DNA of 64,000 nucleotides, from the NCBI GenBank assembly GCA_034667225.1, contig JAXDKG010000001.1, forward strand, positions 124,001 to 188,000. Reading direction: 5' to 3'. How positions within the stretch are numbered: position 1 is the first letter of the stretch; every line of letters begins with the position of its first letter. A program made the translations under genes and the position numbers. Positions 17,065 to 25,753 of the stretch are shown piece after piece. The stretch is from DATMER01 sp034667225. Its GTDB lineage: Bacteria; Acidobacteriota; Thermoanaerobaculia; Multivoradales; UBA5704. The notes under the pieces were generated by a model. That model was not told the origin of the DNA. It searched no databases and saw only the letters and a program-made list of their open reading frames with translations.

Positions 17065-18230
17065 GACAGAGCGACCCTCCGGTCGGAATGGAATCGAGAT
17101 CGCAGCAAAGCTTGAATGCGGTGGGTGAACCGCGTCGACGCAAACGACTCCGCCTTGCTGCGTAAGTCCAAGAGATTGAATCCGATCCGGGCGGTTTTGT
17201 CAATCGCCTCGGCCAGATCGGCCGTGCCCCCCCAGTCGGGGTAGAGGTGGCCATGCCGGCCGTCGTCGACCACGTCCAGGATTCCCCCCTTGGCCACGGC
17301 TACCACCGGGGTGCCGCAGGCCAGGGCTTCTACGGAAGCGATCCCGAAGTCTTCGACTCCGGGCTGGAGGAAGAGCCGGGCGCCTCGATAAAGATCGCGC
17401 AGGCGCTCCCGGTCGACGGTCCCGAGCAGGCGGGTCCTGGTGCTGCCGAGATCGCGCAGGCGCTCCATTTCGGGGCCGTCCCCCACCACCACGAGCTCCA
17501 GCCCCAGCCGGTCGCAGGCGGCGATGGCCATGTCCACGCGCTTGTAGGGGGCCAGGGCCGAGACCATCAGGCAATATCCGTTCTCTGTCGATGGCCCCGG
17601 GGTGAAGAAGTCGGTGTCCACGGGCGGATGGATCACCTCGGCCTCCCGGCCGTAGTAGGTGCGGATGCGGCGTTCCACGAAGCTCGAGTTGGCCACGTAT
17701 AGGTTTACGCGCGAGGCCGAGGAGACGTCCCAGGACCGCAGCCCGGAGAGGACCAGGCCGCGCGCCCGCGCCTTCAAGCCGTTCCGCTCGGGGAAGTAGA
17801 CGTGCTCCTGGTCCCAGGCGTAGCGCATGGGCGTGTGGCAGTAGCAGACGTGCCAGGAATCCGGCCCGGGGATGACCCCCTTGGCCACGCAGTGGCTCGA
17901 GCTGATGATCAGATCGTACGAGGTGAGGTCGAACTCCTCGATGGCGGCCGGGAAGAGCGGCAGGTAGCGGCGGTAGTGCTCGCGCACCCGCGGCGCCTTC
18001 TGGAGGAAGCTGGTATGGATCCGATGGCTCTCCAGGGCCTTGCTGACGCTTCCCGGGAAGTGGAAGAGGGTATAGATCGGCGCCCCGGGGAAGAGGCCGG
18101 CGAGGATCTCCAGCACCTTCTCGCCGCCGCGCATGCCGGTCAGCCAGTCGTGGACCAGGGCGACCCGCATCTCGCCCGGGAAAGCGGCGACTGTCCGGGA
18201 GGCGGGGTATTTCACTTTCTCCCTCCTCAT
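17061..18230 (-). CDS. GT4-family glycosyltransferase (polysaccharide locus)
   Basis: A GT-B glycosyltransferase of about 389 residues. The ATG at 18230 overlaps the stop of the upstream gene by 1 bp (TGATG), suggesting coupling. A later ATG at 18170 (MRVALVHDWLTG) is where family homology begins and is an alternative start; the 20 extra residues look unstructured. Marks: GGEKVLE loop near the N-terminus, CYCHTPMRYAWDQ, the donor-site ALAPYKRVD, and the E-x7-E motif VEDFGIASVEALACGTPVV. Closely similar to enzymes often annotated as WbaZ-like mannosyltransferases. Sugar specificity is not certain. Confidence 0.88.
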   Translation of the reverse strand: MRREKVKYPASRTVAAFPGEMRVALVHDWLTGMRGGEKVLEILAGLFPGAPIYTLFHFPGSVSKALESHRIHTSFLQKAPRVREHYRRYLPLFPAAIEEFDLTSYDLIISSSHCVAKGVIPGPDSWHVCYCHTPMRYAWDQEHVYFPERNGLKARARGLVLSGLRSWDVSSASRVNLYVANSSFVERRIRTYYGREAEVIHPPVDTDFFTPGPSTENGYCLMVSALAPYKRVDMAIAACDRLGLELVVVGDGPEMERLRDLGSTRTRLLGTVDRERLRDLYRGARLFLQPGVEDFGIASVEALACGTPVVAVAKGGILDVVDDGRHGHLYPDWGGTADLAEAIDKTARIGFNLLDLRSKAESFASTRFTHRIQALLRSRFHSDRRVALS

Positions 18231-19423
18231 CAGTTGCTCCCCCCGGCCCGGGCCTCGTCGCGGGCGGCCGGCCGCACCGGGGCCGGAGTCGAAGCGAGCC
18301 CCCGCGACTGGATGGCCGAGATGTAGATTTCCAGCGTCTTGCGGGCCGTCTGGCTCCAGCGGAAGTCCTCGGCGCGGCGCAGGCCCAGCTTGGCCAGGCT
18401 GTTGCGGTGGTCCGCGTCGGACATGCAGTGGGCGATCGCCTGCGCCATCCCCTCCACGTCGAGCGGATCGACCAGGTGGGCGTAGCCCTCGGCGATCTCC
18501 TTGAGGGCCGAGGTGTTCGAGGTGATCACGGCCACGCCCGAGGCCATGGCTTCCACCACCGGCATGCCGATGCCCTCGTAGAGGGTCGGATAGAGGAACA
18601 GCGTCGCCCCCTGGTAGAGCGCCGGCAGCGCCTCGGGCGCGACCTTGCCAAGGAGGCGGACGTGGTCTCCGACCCCCAGGTTCAACGCCCTCTGCCGGCT
18701 CTTGAACTCCGAGCCGCTGCGCTCGCCGATGCAGACCAGGGGGGCGTCGAAGGGGGCGATCTCCCGGGCGCGGGCGTAGGCCTGGATCACCGTGTCCAGG
18801 TTCTTGCGTTTGGGCGCCGTGTTGCCCACGAAGAGCACGTACGAGCGCTCGAGCCCCAGGTCGCGCCGCCACCGCTCCAACTCCTCGGGGGAGAGCTTCT
18901 TGCGGAAGACGTCCTCGACGCCGTTGTAGATCACCTCGACCTTGCGGCCGTCCACGTCGAAGTGCTTCACGAGGTCGGAGCGCGTGTGCTGGTTCACTCC
19001 GATCAGGCGGTCGGCGCGGGAGAGGCTGCGGCGGATCATCTGCTGGGCGTAGAGAAAGGCCAGCCGGCTGGGCAGGAATTCGGGGTAGAGGAGGTGGACG
19101 ATGTCATGGATCGTGACCACCACCGGCGAGCCCACCCAGGCGGGGAGCACGTAGTGCGTCGAGTGATAGAGGTCGAGCTTGGAGCGCCAGAGCTGCCAGG
19201 AGAGCGCGAACAGCTCGCGCACGGAGTAGACCGGCGAGCTCTCATAGCTGGGGCGGAAGTTGTCCGGCAGGTCACGGAAGACTTCCTTGTCCTGGGGATG
19301 AGCGATCAGGACGTAGCGGTTCTCCGTGTCGAGCCGCGCCAGATGCCGCATCAGGTTGCGGATGTAGGGTCCGATCCCGAGGTCCTGGATCTTCCGGGCG
19401 TCGAGACCGATCGTGTAAGGCAA
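18230..19423 (-). CDS. GT4-family glycosyltransferase (polysaccharide locus)
   Basis: A GT-B enzyme of 397 residues. The start was placed at TTG 19423, giving (L/M)PYTIGLDARKIQDLGIGPY, the normal beginning of this family, with AGGAG about 10 bp upstream; a longer ATG frame beginning at 19477 adds 18 unlikely residues. Features: acceptor-domain loop DLGIGPYIRNLM, TIHDIVHLLYPEF, donor-site start YVLFVGNTAPKRKNLD, and E-x7-E in YEGIGMPVVEAMASG. It probably adds one sugar to the growing lipid-linked repeat unit at the cytoplasmic face. It is coupled by 1-bp overlap to the next gene. Confidence 0.88.
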   Translation of the reverse strand: MPYTIGLDARKIQDLGIGPYIRNLMRHLARLDTENRYVLIAHPQDKEVFRDLPDNFRPSYESSPVYSVRELFALSWQLWRSKLDLYHSTHYVLPAWVGSPVVVTIHDIVHLLYPEFLPSRLAFLYAQQMIRRSLSRADRLIGVNQHTRSDLVKHFDVDGRKVEVIYNGVEDVFRKKLSPEELERWRRDLGLERSYVLFVGNTAPKRKNLDTVIQAYARAREIAPFDAPLVCIGERSGSEFKSRQRALNLGVGDHVRLLGKVAPEALPALYQGATLFLYPTLYEGIGMPVVEAMASGVAVITSNTSALKEIAEGYAHLVDPLDVEGMAQAIAHCMSDADHRNSLAKLGLRRAEDFRWSQTARKTLEIYISAIQSRGLASTPAPVRPAARDEARAGGSN

Positions 19424-19502
19424 GGATACTCCGCTCCTAAACGGTGGGACAGAAGGGACCCGGCCGCGTAGTTCCAAGGTTATCTATAACTTGCGCGAGA
19501 TT

Positions 19503-20633
19503 CTACCCCAAAGCTTCGGAAAATACCTCTTCCATTTCAGCCGCGGTGCGCTCCCAGCGGAACATCGCGGCCCGTTCGAGGCCCTTTCCGCGCAGCTCTT
19601 CCCGCCTGGCCGGGCTTTCCAGCAGGTTGCGGATTGCCATCATCAGCTCCCCGGGATCGGCCGGATCGACCTTCAGGCCGGCGTCGCCCACCACCTCGGG
19701 AAGGCTCGAAACGTTGGAGACCACCGTCGGGATTCCGCAGGCGAGCGCCTCGGCCGGAGGCAGGCCAAACCCTTCATAGAAGGAGGGATAGACGAACACG
19801 GCCGCCGCCTGGAAGAGGCGCACGAGGCGGTCCCGGTCCACGTGCCCGAAGGTCTTGACCCCCAGCGGGGCGAGCGCCTCGATCCGCCGCACGAGCTCGC
19901 GGCTTCCCCAGCCGTACGGGCCGACCAGAACCAGCGGAGGAACGCTCGGGTCTTCCAGGCGCAGGGCCTCCCAGGCGTCAAGGACGGCGCCGATGTTCTT
20001 CCGCGGCTCGATGGTGCCGGCATAGAGGAGGTAGCCGTCCCGAGCGCCGATCTCCTCCCGGGTGGCCTGGATCTCGTCGGGCGTGCCCGGCCGGAACTCG
20101 GGGTCGATGCCGCTGTAGATCACCCGGATTTTGCGCGCCACCTGGGGAAAGTGGAAGGCGATGTCGTCCGCCGTGGCGCGGGAGATGGCCACGATGCGCT
20201 CAACGCGTTCGAGCGAGGGCCGCAGGAACGGGAAGATGCTCCACTTGACCTTGAAGCGATGGCTCTCGGGCATGAGGATGGAGGTGAGGTCGTGCACCGT
20301 GGCCACGGCGGGCACCGGGCAGCGCAGGGGGATGGTCATGAGCGGCGACCAGAAGAGGTCGATGTCGCCGCGCTCCAGCCTGCGGGGGAGCTTGAGCTGC
20401 TGCCAGATCACCCCGAGAGGGGCGGGCTCGTGTTCGGACTCGATGCCGGCCGCGGCCAGCTCCTCGGCTCCTCGGGCAGGGCGATGGGCCAGCCCCCGGT
20501 AGCGCATCCCGCCCCGCGCCGCCAGCTCCAGCAGGAGGGAGCGGGTGTAGACGCCGATCCCGGTCGGGGTGGGGACCAGGGCTCGGAGGTCGACGGCGAT
20601 GGTCGGCGGGGTGGTCCGGGGGGCGGGGGGCAT
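19503..20633 (-). CDS. GT4-family glycosyltransferase (polysaccharide locus)
   Basis: A GT-B glycosyltransferase of 376 residues. Features: IAVDLRALVPTPTGIGVYT at the N-terminus (family hallmark of the first Rossmann domain), TVHDLTSILMPESH, donor-domain LLYAGTIEPRKNIG, and the E-x7-E motif YEGFGLPPAEALACGIPTV. Length and order match mannosyl- or rhamnosyltransferases in O-antigen and exopolysaccharide loci. It is the first gene of the leftward run; its upstream region holds a hairpin repeat (20690-20820), so its promoter is probably between 20633 and 20690. Confidence 0.9.
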   Translation of the reverse strand: MPPAPRTTPPTIAVDLRALVPTPTGIGVYTRSLLLELAARGGMRYRGLAHRPARGAEELAAAGIESEHEPAPLGVIWQQLKLPRRLERGDIDLFWSPLMTIPLRCPVPAVATVHDLTSILMPESHRFKVKWSIFPFLRPSLERVERIVAISRATADDIAFHFPQVARKIRVIYSGIDPEFRPGTPDEIQATREEIGARDGYLLYAGTIEPRKNIGAVLDAWEALRLEDPSVPPLVLVGPYGWGSRELVRRIEALAPLGVKTFGHVDRDRLVRLFQAAAVFVYPSFYEGFGLPPAEALACGIPTVVSNVSSLPEVVGDAGLKVDPADPGELMMAIRNLLESPARREELRGKGLERAAMFRWERTAAEMEEVFSEALG

Positions 20634-20689
20634 GGGTGAGGGATTGTAACCGGCAGCCCCGCCCGATTGGGGGATTGAAGCCGGCCATC

Positions 20690-20820
20690 CGCCTGGGGTT
20701 GAAACCCCAGGCTAGAAGAGTACAGCCCTTCCCAGGGCTGGCCTTCGGCCCCACCCTGTCCCGGAAACTCGCCCCCGGAGGGGGTGATACCCTTCTAGCC
20801 TGGGGTTTCAACCCCAGGCG
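20690..20820. repeat. Dispersed hairpin repeat, copy 1 of 3
   Basis: Terminal arms CGCCTGGGGTTGAAACCCCA (continuing to CTAGAAG) and the complementary right end TAGCCTGGGGTTTCAACCCC. The arms are inverted repeats of about 27 bp, and each also folds on itself (TGGGGTTGAAACCCCA). Copies 2 (25596-25741) and 3 (32698-32810) have the same ends but different centres. The centre here has a minor hairpin around CCAGGGCTGG. It lies between divergent glycosyltransferase genes. Confidence 0.85.
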
Positions 20821-20891
20821 GGGGCCGGCTCTTACCTCTTTACCCACCCACCGGGCGCCCCGCCGCCCTGGTATATCGTTACCCCGCCCCC

Positions 20892-22616
20892 ATGCGACCC
20901 CGCACCCTCGCCTTCGTCTGCCTGGCCCTCAGCCTCCTCGGGCTGGCCGCCGCGACTTTCCGGTTGCGGCTCTCGCCGGCACCGGTAGGCGATGAGACCA
21001 CGCACGTTCTCATGGCCCAGAGTCTCTGGGAGGACGGCGACCTTCTCTATGGCCAGCCCGACCTGCGGCGCGCCTACCGGACCTGGAACGAAGGGCCCGC
21101 CGGGGTGACCCTCCTCACCTCGGATGGCGGCCGGACCATGCACTACGCCGAGCCGATCGCCTGGGCGCTCGCTGCCGCTCCCGCCTGGGCGCTGCTGGGG
21201 GCGGCCGGGCTGCCCCTGCTCAACATGGCGCTCTTCCTGGGCATGCTGATCGCGGCGGCCAGGCTCTTCCAGGAGCCCAATCCGCTCAGTCCGCTTTTCC
21301 TTGGCGGCTTCTTCTTCGCTTCGGCTTCGTTCGGCTACGTGTTCCGGGCCTCTCCCGAGGTCTTCCTGATGGCCTGCGTCTTCTTTGCGCTGCTCCTCTG
21401 GCGGCGGGCCCGGCAGCAGCCGGAGCCCTCGTGGAGTCTCGCGGGGGCCGGGGTGCTTCTCGCCGCGGCCTGCTTGCATCAGCCGGCTCTCGCCCTCCTT
21501 GGAGTCGCCGTGGCGGCCGATCTCCTTCTCGCCGGACGGTGGAAGGGGGCGGCTCTCCTGATCACCGCCGGCGTTCTCGCCCTCGGCCTGCTCGCCGTCG
21601 TGCAACGGAACATGACCAGCGTCTGGATCCCGGCCTATCCGCTGGAGCAGATCCAGCGCCGGTCCTTCGAGAAGGATTTCCCCCTCGAGACCACGGAGGA
21701 CGTCTGGCAGGGCTATGGGAAGTACCGGTACCTGAGTACGGACGGGCTCCGTCTGCTGCCGCGCAACGTCTGGTACTTCCTCGCCGGCCGGCAGACGGGG
21801 CTGATCCCCTACTTCCCGTTCGCCCTGCTCGCGCTCGCCCTGGCGGCCCGGGACCGCTCGCGGCGATTGCTCCTCGCCGGGATCGCCGCCGTTGTCCTCC
21901 TTTGGCTGCTGCTCGATCCGCACCGTTGGCATGGCGGCAAGGAGACGCTGGGCAATGCCCGCCTCGCTGTGCTCTACCCGGCGTTGCTGTTCCTTCCGGG
22001 ACGCCTCCCGGGTCGCTGGAGCTTCATCCCCTCCTATGCCGCCGCCGGATTGTGGACTTTGATCGCGGTGGCGGGCGCGATCGTCCCTCCTCCTCCCCAT
22101 ACCGGGGAGATCCCGACCTTCCGCGCGCTGCCGCTGGAGCTGACACTGTTCGGAGGCGGGCAGCCAGGCTATGCCCTTCGCGTCTGGCCTGGAGGCCAGG
22201 GACTGTGGTGGGTGCCGCGGGCTACCTTCTGGGTGGATGAAAACAGACTCGACGGCATCTGGGTGCGCGGCGCCTCGACCTCGGAGATCGTGTTGGTCTC
22301 GACGCATGAGCTGACTGAGATCCGCTTCCGCGCCCGCTCGCTCGCGGAAGACAACGAGTTGATCGTGGAGAGCGGCGCGGAGCGGGTGCTGGTGCGGTTC
22401 GACAGCGAGGGCAAGCGCAACGGCGCGCCGGTCTCCCTGGCCCTGGAGGAGACCGCGAGCCAGCTCGGCGTGTTCCAGAAGGGTGGGGGTAGCGAGCGGA
22501 TCTATGTCTTCACCTTGACCGTGAGCGATGGCATCATCCCCGCGCGCCGCCTGCCCGGGAACCCGGACCCCCGATACCTGGGAGTCTTCCTCGACTTCAG
22601 CGGAAACGGACCATGA
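20892..22616 (+). CDS. Polytopic membrane glycosyltransferase-like protein
   Basis: A 574-residue protein with about ten to twelve membrane helices in the first 400 residues and a beta-rich soluble C-terminal domain. The first periplasmic loop contains PVGDETTHVLMAQSLWEDGD, the GDE-type acidic motif of GT-C enzymes (GT39/GT87-like), with YGQPDLRRAY and a WNEGPAG loop following. It probably uses a polyprenyl-phosphate sugar and modifies a surface glycan; alternatively it could be a polymerase-like component. The stop overlaps the next start by 4 bp (ATGA). There is no clear ribosome site before the ATG. Confidence 0.65.
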   Translation: MRPRTLAFVCLALSLLGLAAATFRLRLSPAPVGDETTHVLMAQSLWEDGDLLYGQPDLRRAYRTWNEGPAGVTLLTSDGGRTMHYAEPIAWALAAAPAWALLGAAGLPLLNMALFLGMLIAAARLFQEPNPLSPLFLGGFFFASASFGYVFRASPEVFLMACVFFALLLWRRARQQPEPSWSLAGAGVLLAAACLHQPALALLGVAVAADLLLAGRWKGAALLITAGVLALGLLAVVQRNMTSVWIPAYPLEQIQRRSFEKDFPLETTEDVWQGYGKYRYLSTDGLRLLPRNVWYFLAGRQTGLIPYFPFALLALALAARDRSRRLLLAGIAAVVLLWLLLDPHRWHGGKETLGNARLAVLYPALLFLPGRLPGRWSFIPSYAAAGLWTLIAVAGAIVPPPPHTGEIPTFRALPLELTLFGGGQPGYALRVWPGGQGLWWVPRATFWVDENRLDGIWVRGASTSEIVLVSTHELTEIRFRARSLAEDNELIVESGAERVLVRFDSEGKRNGAPVSLALEETASQLGVFQKGGGSERIYVFTLTVSDGIIPARRLPGNPDPRYLGVFLDFSGNGP

Positions 22617-22999
22617 TGGAACTCGAACCTGAACCTGATCGCGTCGAAGACGTCCTGGAGCGCCTGCGCGCCGGAGTGCGCCAGCGGCAGGCCGAGGTCG
22701 CGACGATCTCCGGCTCGGAGCTAGCGCGGCACAAGCTGGCGGAGCTCGCGGCCCGCGAGTACGTGCAGGAGCCGATCGCGGTCTCGCCCCGTCCAGTGCT
22801 GGGGCGCTGGATCGTGCTCTCGCGCAAGGCGATCTTCCATTTTTTCCTGAAGTGGTTCACGCGGCCGGTGATGGAGCAGCAGAACTCCTACAACCAGACC
22901 GTGAGCCGCTTGATCCAGGACCTGATGCAGTCCAATGAGGCGCTGGCGCAGCGGGTGCGGGAGCTGGAGACGCGGCTTCTAGAGTTGGAGAACGAGTAG
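22613..22999 (+). CDS. Hypothetical protein with membrane-associated helix and C-terminal coiled coil
   Basis: A 128-residue protein of unknown function. The first 75 residues are acidic and helical with an Arg/Gln-rich stretch; residues about 75-92 (WIVLSRKAIFHFFLKWF) are amphipathic and aromatic, perhaps membrane-associated; the rest (QQNSYNQTVSRLIQDLMQSN onward) is a heptad-rich coiled coil ending in Glu. Similar short proteins occur beside glycosyltransferases in surface-glycan loci, where a scaffold or oligomerisation role is plausible but unproven. It overlaps the previous gene by 4 bp and directly abuts the next start. Confidence 0.65.
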   Translation: MMELEPEPDRVEDVLERLRAGVRQRQAEVATISGSELARHKLAELAAREYVQEPIAVSPRPVLGRWIVLSRKAIFHFFLKWFTRPVMEQQNSYNQTVSRLIQDLMQSNEALAQRVRELETRLLELENE

Positions 23000-24046
23000 A
23001 TGGGCAAGCGCATCTGCATCTGCGTGAACCGGGTTCCGTTCGCCTACGGCGGCGCCGAGATGCTCGTCGAATCTCTCCGTGACGAGCTGGTGGCGAGGGA
23101 TCACGAGGTCGAGGTCGTCGGCCTCCCCTTCGCCTGGGGCACGCGCACGCAGCTCCTCAAGAGCGCCATGGCTTGGCGGCTGATCGATCTCACCTCGGCC
23201 GGAGGCAAGCGGATCGACCTCGTCATCGCCACGCGCTTTCCGTCCTATCTGGTCAAGCATCCGAACAAGGTTGTCTGGCTCATCCACCAGATGCGGCAGG
23301 TCTACGATCTCCTGGGCACGACTTACAGCGATTTCAGGGAGGACGACCCGCGCGACCGTTCGGTGATCGACATGGTGCGGTCCATGGACCGGCGGACGCT
23401 CTCCGAGGCGCGCTCGATCTTCACGATCTCGGGCAACGTGGCGGCGCGTTTGAAGCGCTTCAACGACCTGCCGGCTCAGGTGCTCTATCCGCCGCCGCGG
23501 CTCGACAGCCTCTACCATCCTGGCGAGTTGGGGGATTACATCTTCTCGGTAGGCCGGCTCGACCGTCTGAAGCGTTTCGATCTCTTGGTGCGGGCGATGA
23601 AGCACACCGAGACGCCAGTCCGCTGCCGGATCGCGGGCATCGGCCCGGAGCGCGAGAGCCTGGAAGCGCTGATCGATCGTCTTGGATTGAAAGAGAAGGT
23701 CGAGCTTCTCGGCTGGGTGGAAGATCGGCAAGCGGTCGCTCTCTACATCGGCAGCCTGGCCGTCTTCTACGCGCCCTATGACGAGGATTACGGCTACGTG
23801 ACCGTCGAGGGCTTCAAGTGCGCCAAGCCGGTGATCACGGCTTCTGACTCCGGCGGAGTCCTGGAGTTCGTGGAGGACGGCAAGAACGGCTTCGTCTGCC
23901 CCCCCGACGCGCCGCGGGAGATCGCGGCGAGGATCGACGCCCTCTACAGAGACCGCGAGCTCGCCCGCAAGCTGGGCGAGGCCGGGATGAAGAAGGTCGC
24001 GGGGATCGGGTGGGACGAGGTCGTGACGCGGCTGGTGGGAGAGTAG
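23000..24046 (+). CDS. GT4-family glycosyltransferase
   Basis: A 348-residue GT-B enzyme with the ATG directly after the upstream TAG. Features: RICICVNRVPFAYGGAEML (first Rossmann strand and Gly-rich loop), VVWLIHQMRQVYDL, donor-domain YIFSVGRLDRLKRFDLLVRA, and a variant of the E-x7-E motif in YDEDYGYVTVEGFKCAKPV. It is the third gene of a rightward run with the membrane protein and the coiled-coil protein, so all three probably serve one glycan assembly step. It is a little shorter than the usual 370-400 residues. Confidence 0.88.
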   Translation: MGKRICICVNRVPFAYGGAEMLVESLRDELVARDHEVEVVGLPFAWGTRTQLLKSAMAWRLIDLTSAGGKRIDLVIATRFPSYLVKHPNKVVWLIHQMRQVYDLLGTTYSDFREDDPRDRSVIDMVRSMDRRTLSEARSIFTISGNVAARLKRFNDLPAQVLYPPPRLDSLYHPGELGDYIFSVGRLDRLKRFDLLVRAMKHTETPVRCRIAGIGPERESLEALIDRLGLKEKVELLGWVEDRQAVALYIGSLAVFYAPYDEDYGYVTVEGFKCAKPVITASDSGGVLEFVEDGKNGFVCPPDAPREIAARIDALYRDRELARKLGEAGMKKVAGIGWDEVVTRLVGE

Positions 24047-24073
24047 GAAGGATCTTCCCGGATTTCCTGCTCG

Positions 24074-24232
24074 GTCCGTAAGCTACGGACAGAATCTCAG
24101 GCCCGCGTTGCTGATCCTCGAATCGGCGGCTTTTTCTAGTAAGTTGCGGACATTTATCGTCAAGTGCGGACTCGAAGCACAGTCCGAGCCGCTTTTTCCG
24201 TAACCGTCGGCTTTTTCCCGTAAAGCGCGGAC
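24074..24232. repeat. Short degenerate repeats in the gap after the glycosyltransferase run
   Basis: GTCCGTA-AGC-TACGGAC (24074-24090) is a perfect 7-bp inverted repeat. Two related 25-26-bp direct copies follow: CGGCTTTTTCTAGTAAGTTG... (24127-24151) and CGGCTTTTTCCCGTAAAGCG... (24208-24232), both ending CGGAC, with partial copies between. No gene is seen here; a regulatory or decayed-repeat origin is possible. Confidence 0.5.
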
Positions 24233-24244
24233 TCCAGCGGAAGC

Positions 24245-24931
24245 TCAGTCCCGGAGTGGCACGACGTCGAGCTCCTGCTTGAGCTTGACGATGCTTTTCT
24301 CGGGGTAGATGCCGGCGCGGAGTTGGACGCCGGGGTAGATCTGCGTGCCCCGGCCTACCACCACTCCCGGGTGGACGACGCAGTTGCAGCCGGTCAGGAC
24401 GCCGTCGCCCAGGACCGCGCTCAGCTTGCGGCGTCCGCTCGAGATTGAATGGCCGTTGACCGGGATGCGGATCTCGCGGCCGTCATGGCGGAAATTCGAG
24501 AGGATCGTGCCTGCTCCCAGGTTCACGTGCGAGCCCAGGATCGAGTCGCCGATGTAGTTCAGGTGCGGAGCCTTGGCATGGGGGAGCAGGATCGCGCGCT
24601 TGATCTCCGTGCTCGCGCCGACCACGCAGCCGTCCCCGATCCACACCCCGCCACGGATGTAGGCGCCGGGGCGGATCTCCACGTCCCGTCCGATATAGAC
24701 CGGGCCCTCGATGGTCGCTCCCGGGCCGATCGTTGCGCCTGGGCAGATCACGATGCGATCGCCCGACAGGTGAACGTCGGGCGAGATCCGGATGCGGATG
24801 TCGTCCGAGGGGAGCCCGGCGAGGATCTCGTCGAGGGGATCCCCCAGGAGCGCCCAGGGTGCGGACGGATCGAGCTGGTCGGCGAAGAAATCGGGAAGCT
24901 CGGCGAAGAGCGGCGGCATCGATGTCTGCAT
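24245..24931 (-). CDS. Left-handed beta-helix (hexapeptide-repeat) nucleotidyltransferase/acyltransferase-like protein
   Basis: About 228 residues from the ATG of MQTSMPPLFAELPDFF; an upstream ATG (24988) would overlap the divergent glycosylase gene. From about residue 60 the protein is a series of hexapeptide turns ([LIV]-G-x4): VHLSGDRIVICPGATIGPGA, VYIGRDVEIRPGAYIRGGVW, IGDGCVVGASTEI. It then has the GlmU-like HLNYIGDSILGSHVNLGAGT. This is the C-terminal fold of GlmU and sugar nucleotidylyltransferase-like acyltransferases; the N-terminal nucleotidyltransferase domain is absent. A stand-alone transferase acting on a sugar or UDP-sugar is likely; the exact reaction cannot be given. Confidence 0.75.
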   Translation of the reverse strand: MQTSMPPLFAELPDFFADQLDPSAPWALLGDPLDEILAGLPSDDIRIRISPDVHLSGDRIVICPGATIGPGATIEGPVYIGRDVEIRPGAYIRGGVWIGDGCVVGASTEIKRAILLPHAKAPHLNYIGDSILGSHVNLGAGTILSNFRHDGREIRIPVNGHSISSGRRKLSAVLGDGVLTGCNCVVHPGVVVGRGTQIYPGVQLRAGIYPEKSIVKLKQELDVVPLRD

Positions 24932-24959
24932 GATGATGGGCAAAGTATAGTTCGGGTCC
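24932..24959. promoter_or_regulatory. Possible bidirectional core promoter between beta-helix protein and DNA glycosylase genes
   Basis: The sequence AAGTATAGTTC reads TATAGT on the plus strand (24946-24951) and TATACT on the minus strand (24949-24944). Each is placed so that transcription would begin at or within a few bases of the start codons at 24960 (plus) and 24931 (minus), giving nearly leaderless messages; neither gene has a clear ribosome site. No good -35 elements were found. Confidence 0.3.
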
Positions 24960-25589
24960 GTGTCCGAAAAGAGCAATCGACGTGCCACGGCGCTTCCTCT
25001 CTCCTTCTATCGCCGGCCGGCTGAAGAGGTCGCCCGGGATCTCCTCGGACGCTGGCTGGTCCACGAGCTGGACGGCGAGCGCCTGGTGCTCCGGCTGGTA
25101 GAGACCGAGGCCTACCTGGGCGCGCCCGACCGCGCCAGCCATGCCTCGGGAGGCCGGCGCACGGCCCGCAATGAGAGCCTCTACCTGCCCGGGGGGCACG
25201 CCTACGTCTACTTCATCTATGGGATGCACTGGTGCCTGAACGCCGTCACCGGGGAGAAGGACACGGGCGGCGCCGTGCTGATCCGCGCCGGGGAGCCGGT
25301 CGAGGGGGAGGAGCGGATGGCGGCGAACCGGGGATGGACGAAGAAGCCCCGGCCGGGCGATCTCGCCGGAGGCCCCGGCAAGCTCTGTCGGGCGCTCGGC
25401 ATCGATCGGGCGCTGGATGGCCATCTCCTGGACCGGCCGCCGCTGACGATCACCCGCGGCGAGCCGGTGGGGGAAGAGGAGATTGTTGCGGGGCCGCGGG
25501 TTGGCGTTGACTACGCGGGCGAGGCGGCGGCCTGGCCGTTGCGGTTCGCGGTGCGGGGGAACCCGCATGTTTCGCGGCCGCGGTTGTGA
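24960..25589 (+). CDS. mpg: DNA-3-methyladenine (alkyladenine) glycosylase, AAG/MPG family
   Basis: A 209-residue base-excision repair enzyme that removes 3-methyladenine, hypoxanthine and other damaged purines. Motifs: LARDLLG-type start (VARDLLGRWLVHE), catalytic Glu in RLVETEAYLGAPDRASHAS, NESLYLPGGHAYVYFIYGMH (the NxxMf..G..YVY.iYG signature), GAVLIRAGEPVEG, and the GGPGKLCRALGID motif. Length is typical for the bacterial form. The GTG start at 24960 has no ribosome site. A dispersed hairpin repeat follows the stop within 10 bp and may act as terminator. Confidence 0.93.
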   Translation: MSEKSNRRATALPLSFYRRPAEEVARDLLGRWLVHELDGERLVLRLVETEAYLGAPDRASHASGGRRTARNESLYLPGGHAYVYFIYGMHWCLNAVTGEKDTGGAVLIRAGEPVEGEERMAANRGWTKKPRPGDLAGGPGKLCRALGIDRALDGHLLDRPPLTITRGEPVGEEEIVAGPRVGVDYAGEAAAWPLRFAVRGNPHVSRPRL

Positions 25590-25595
25590 GGTTGC

Positions 25596-25741
25596 CGCCT
25601 GGGGTTGAAACCCCAGGCTAGAAGAGTGTCGCCCCCCCAGGGGCGAGCTGCGGGAAAGTTTCATGACGAGGCGCAGCTTGATGCGCCTCCAGCCTCCGGA
25701 GGAGGCTGTACTTTTCTAGCCTGGGGTTTCAACCCCAGGCG
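25596..25741. repeat. Dispersed hairpin repeat, copy 2 of 3
   Basis: Same ends as copies at 20690-20820 and 32698-32810: CGCCTGGGGTTGAAACCCCA on the left and the complementary TTTCAACCCCAGGCG on the right, each continuing inward to CTAGAAG/CTTTTCTAG. The centre includes an inner hairpin (CCTCCGGAGG). It lies between the convergent glycosylase and DUF4388 genes, where it could terminate both. Confidence 0.85.
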
Positions 25742-25753
25742 TTTGTGCCCGGG

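Noticed and set aside
19424..19477. An 18-residue N-terminal extension (ATG 19477) of the second GT4 gene
   Set aside because: The added residues do not match the family, while TTG 19423 has a spaced AGGAG and gives the expected N-terminus.
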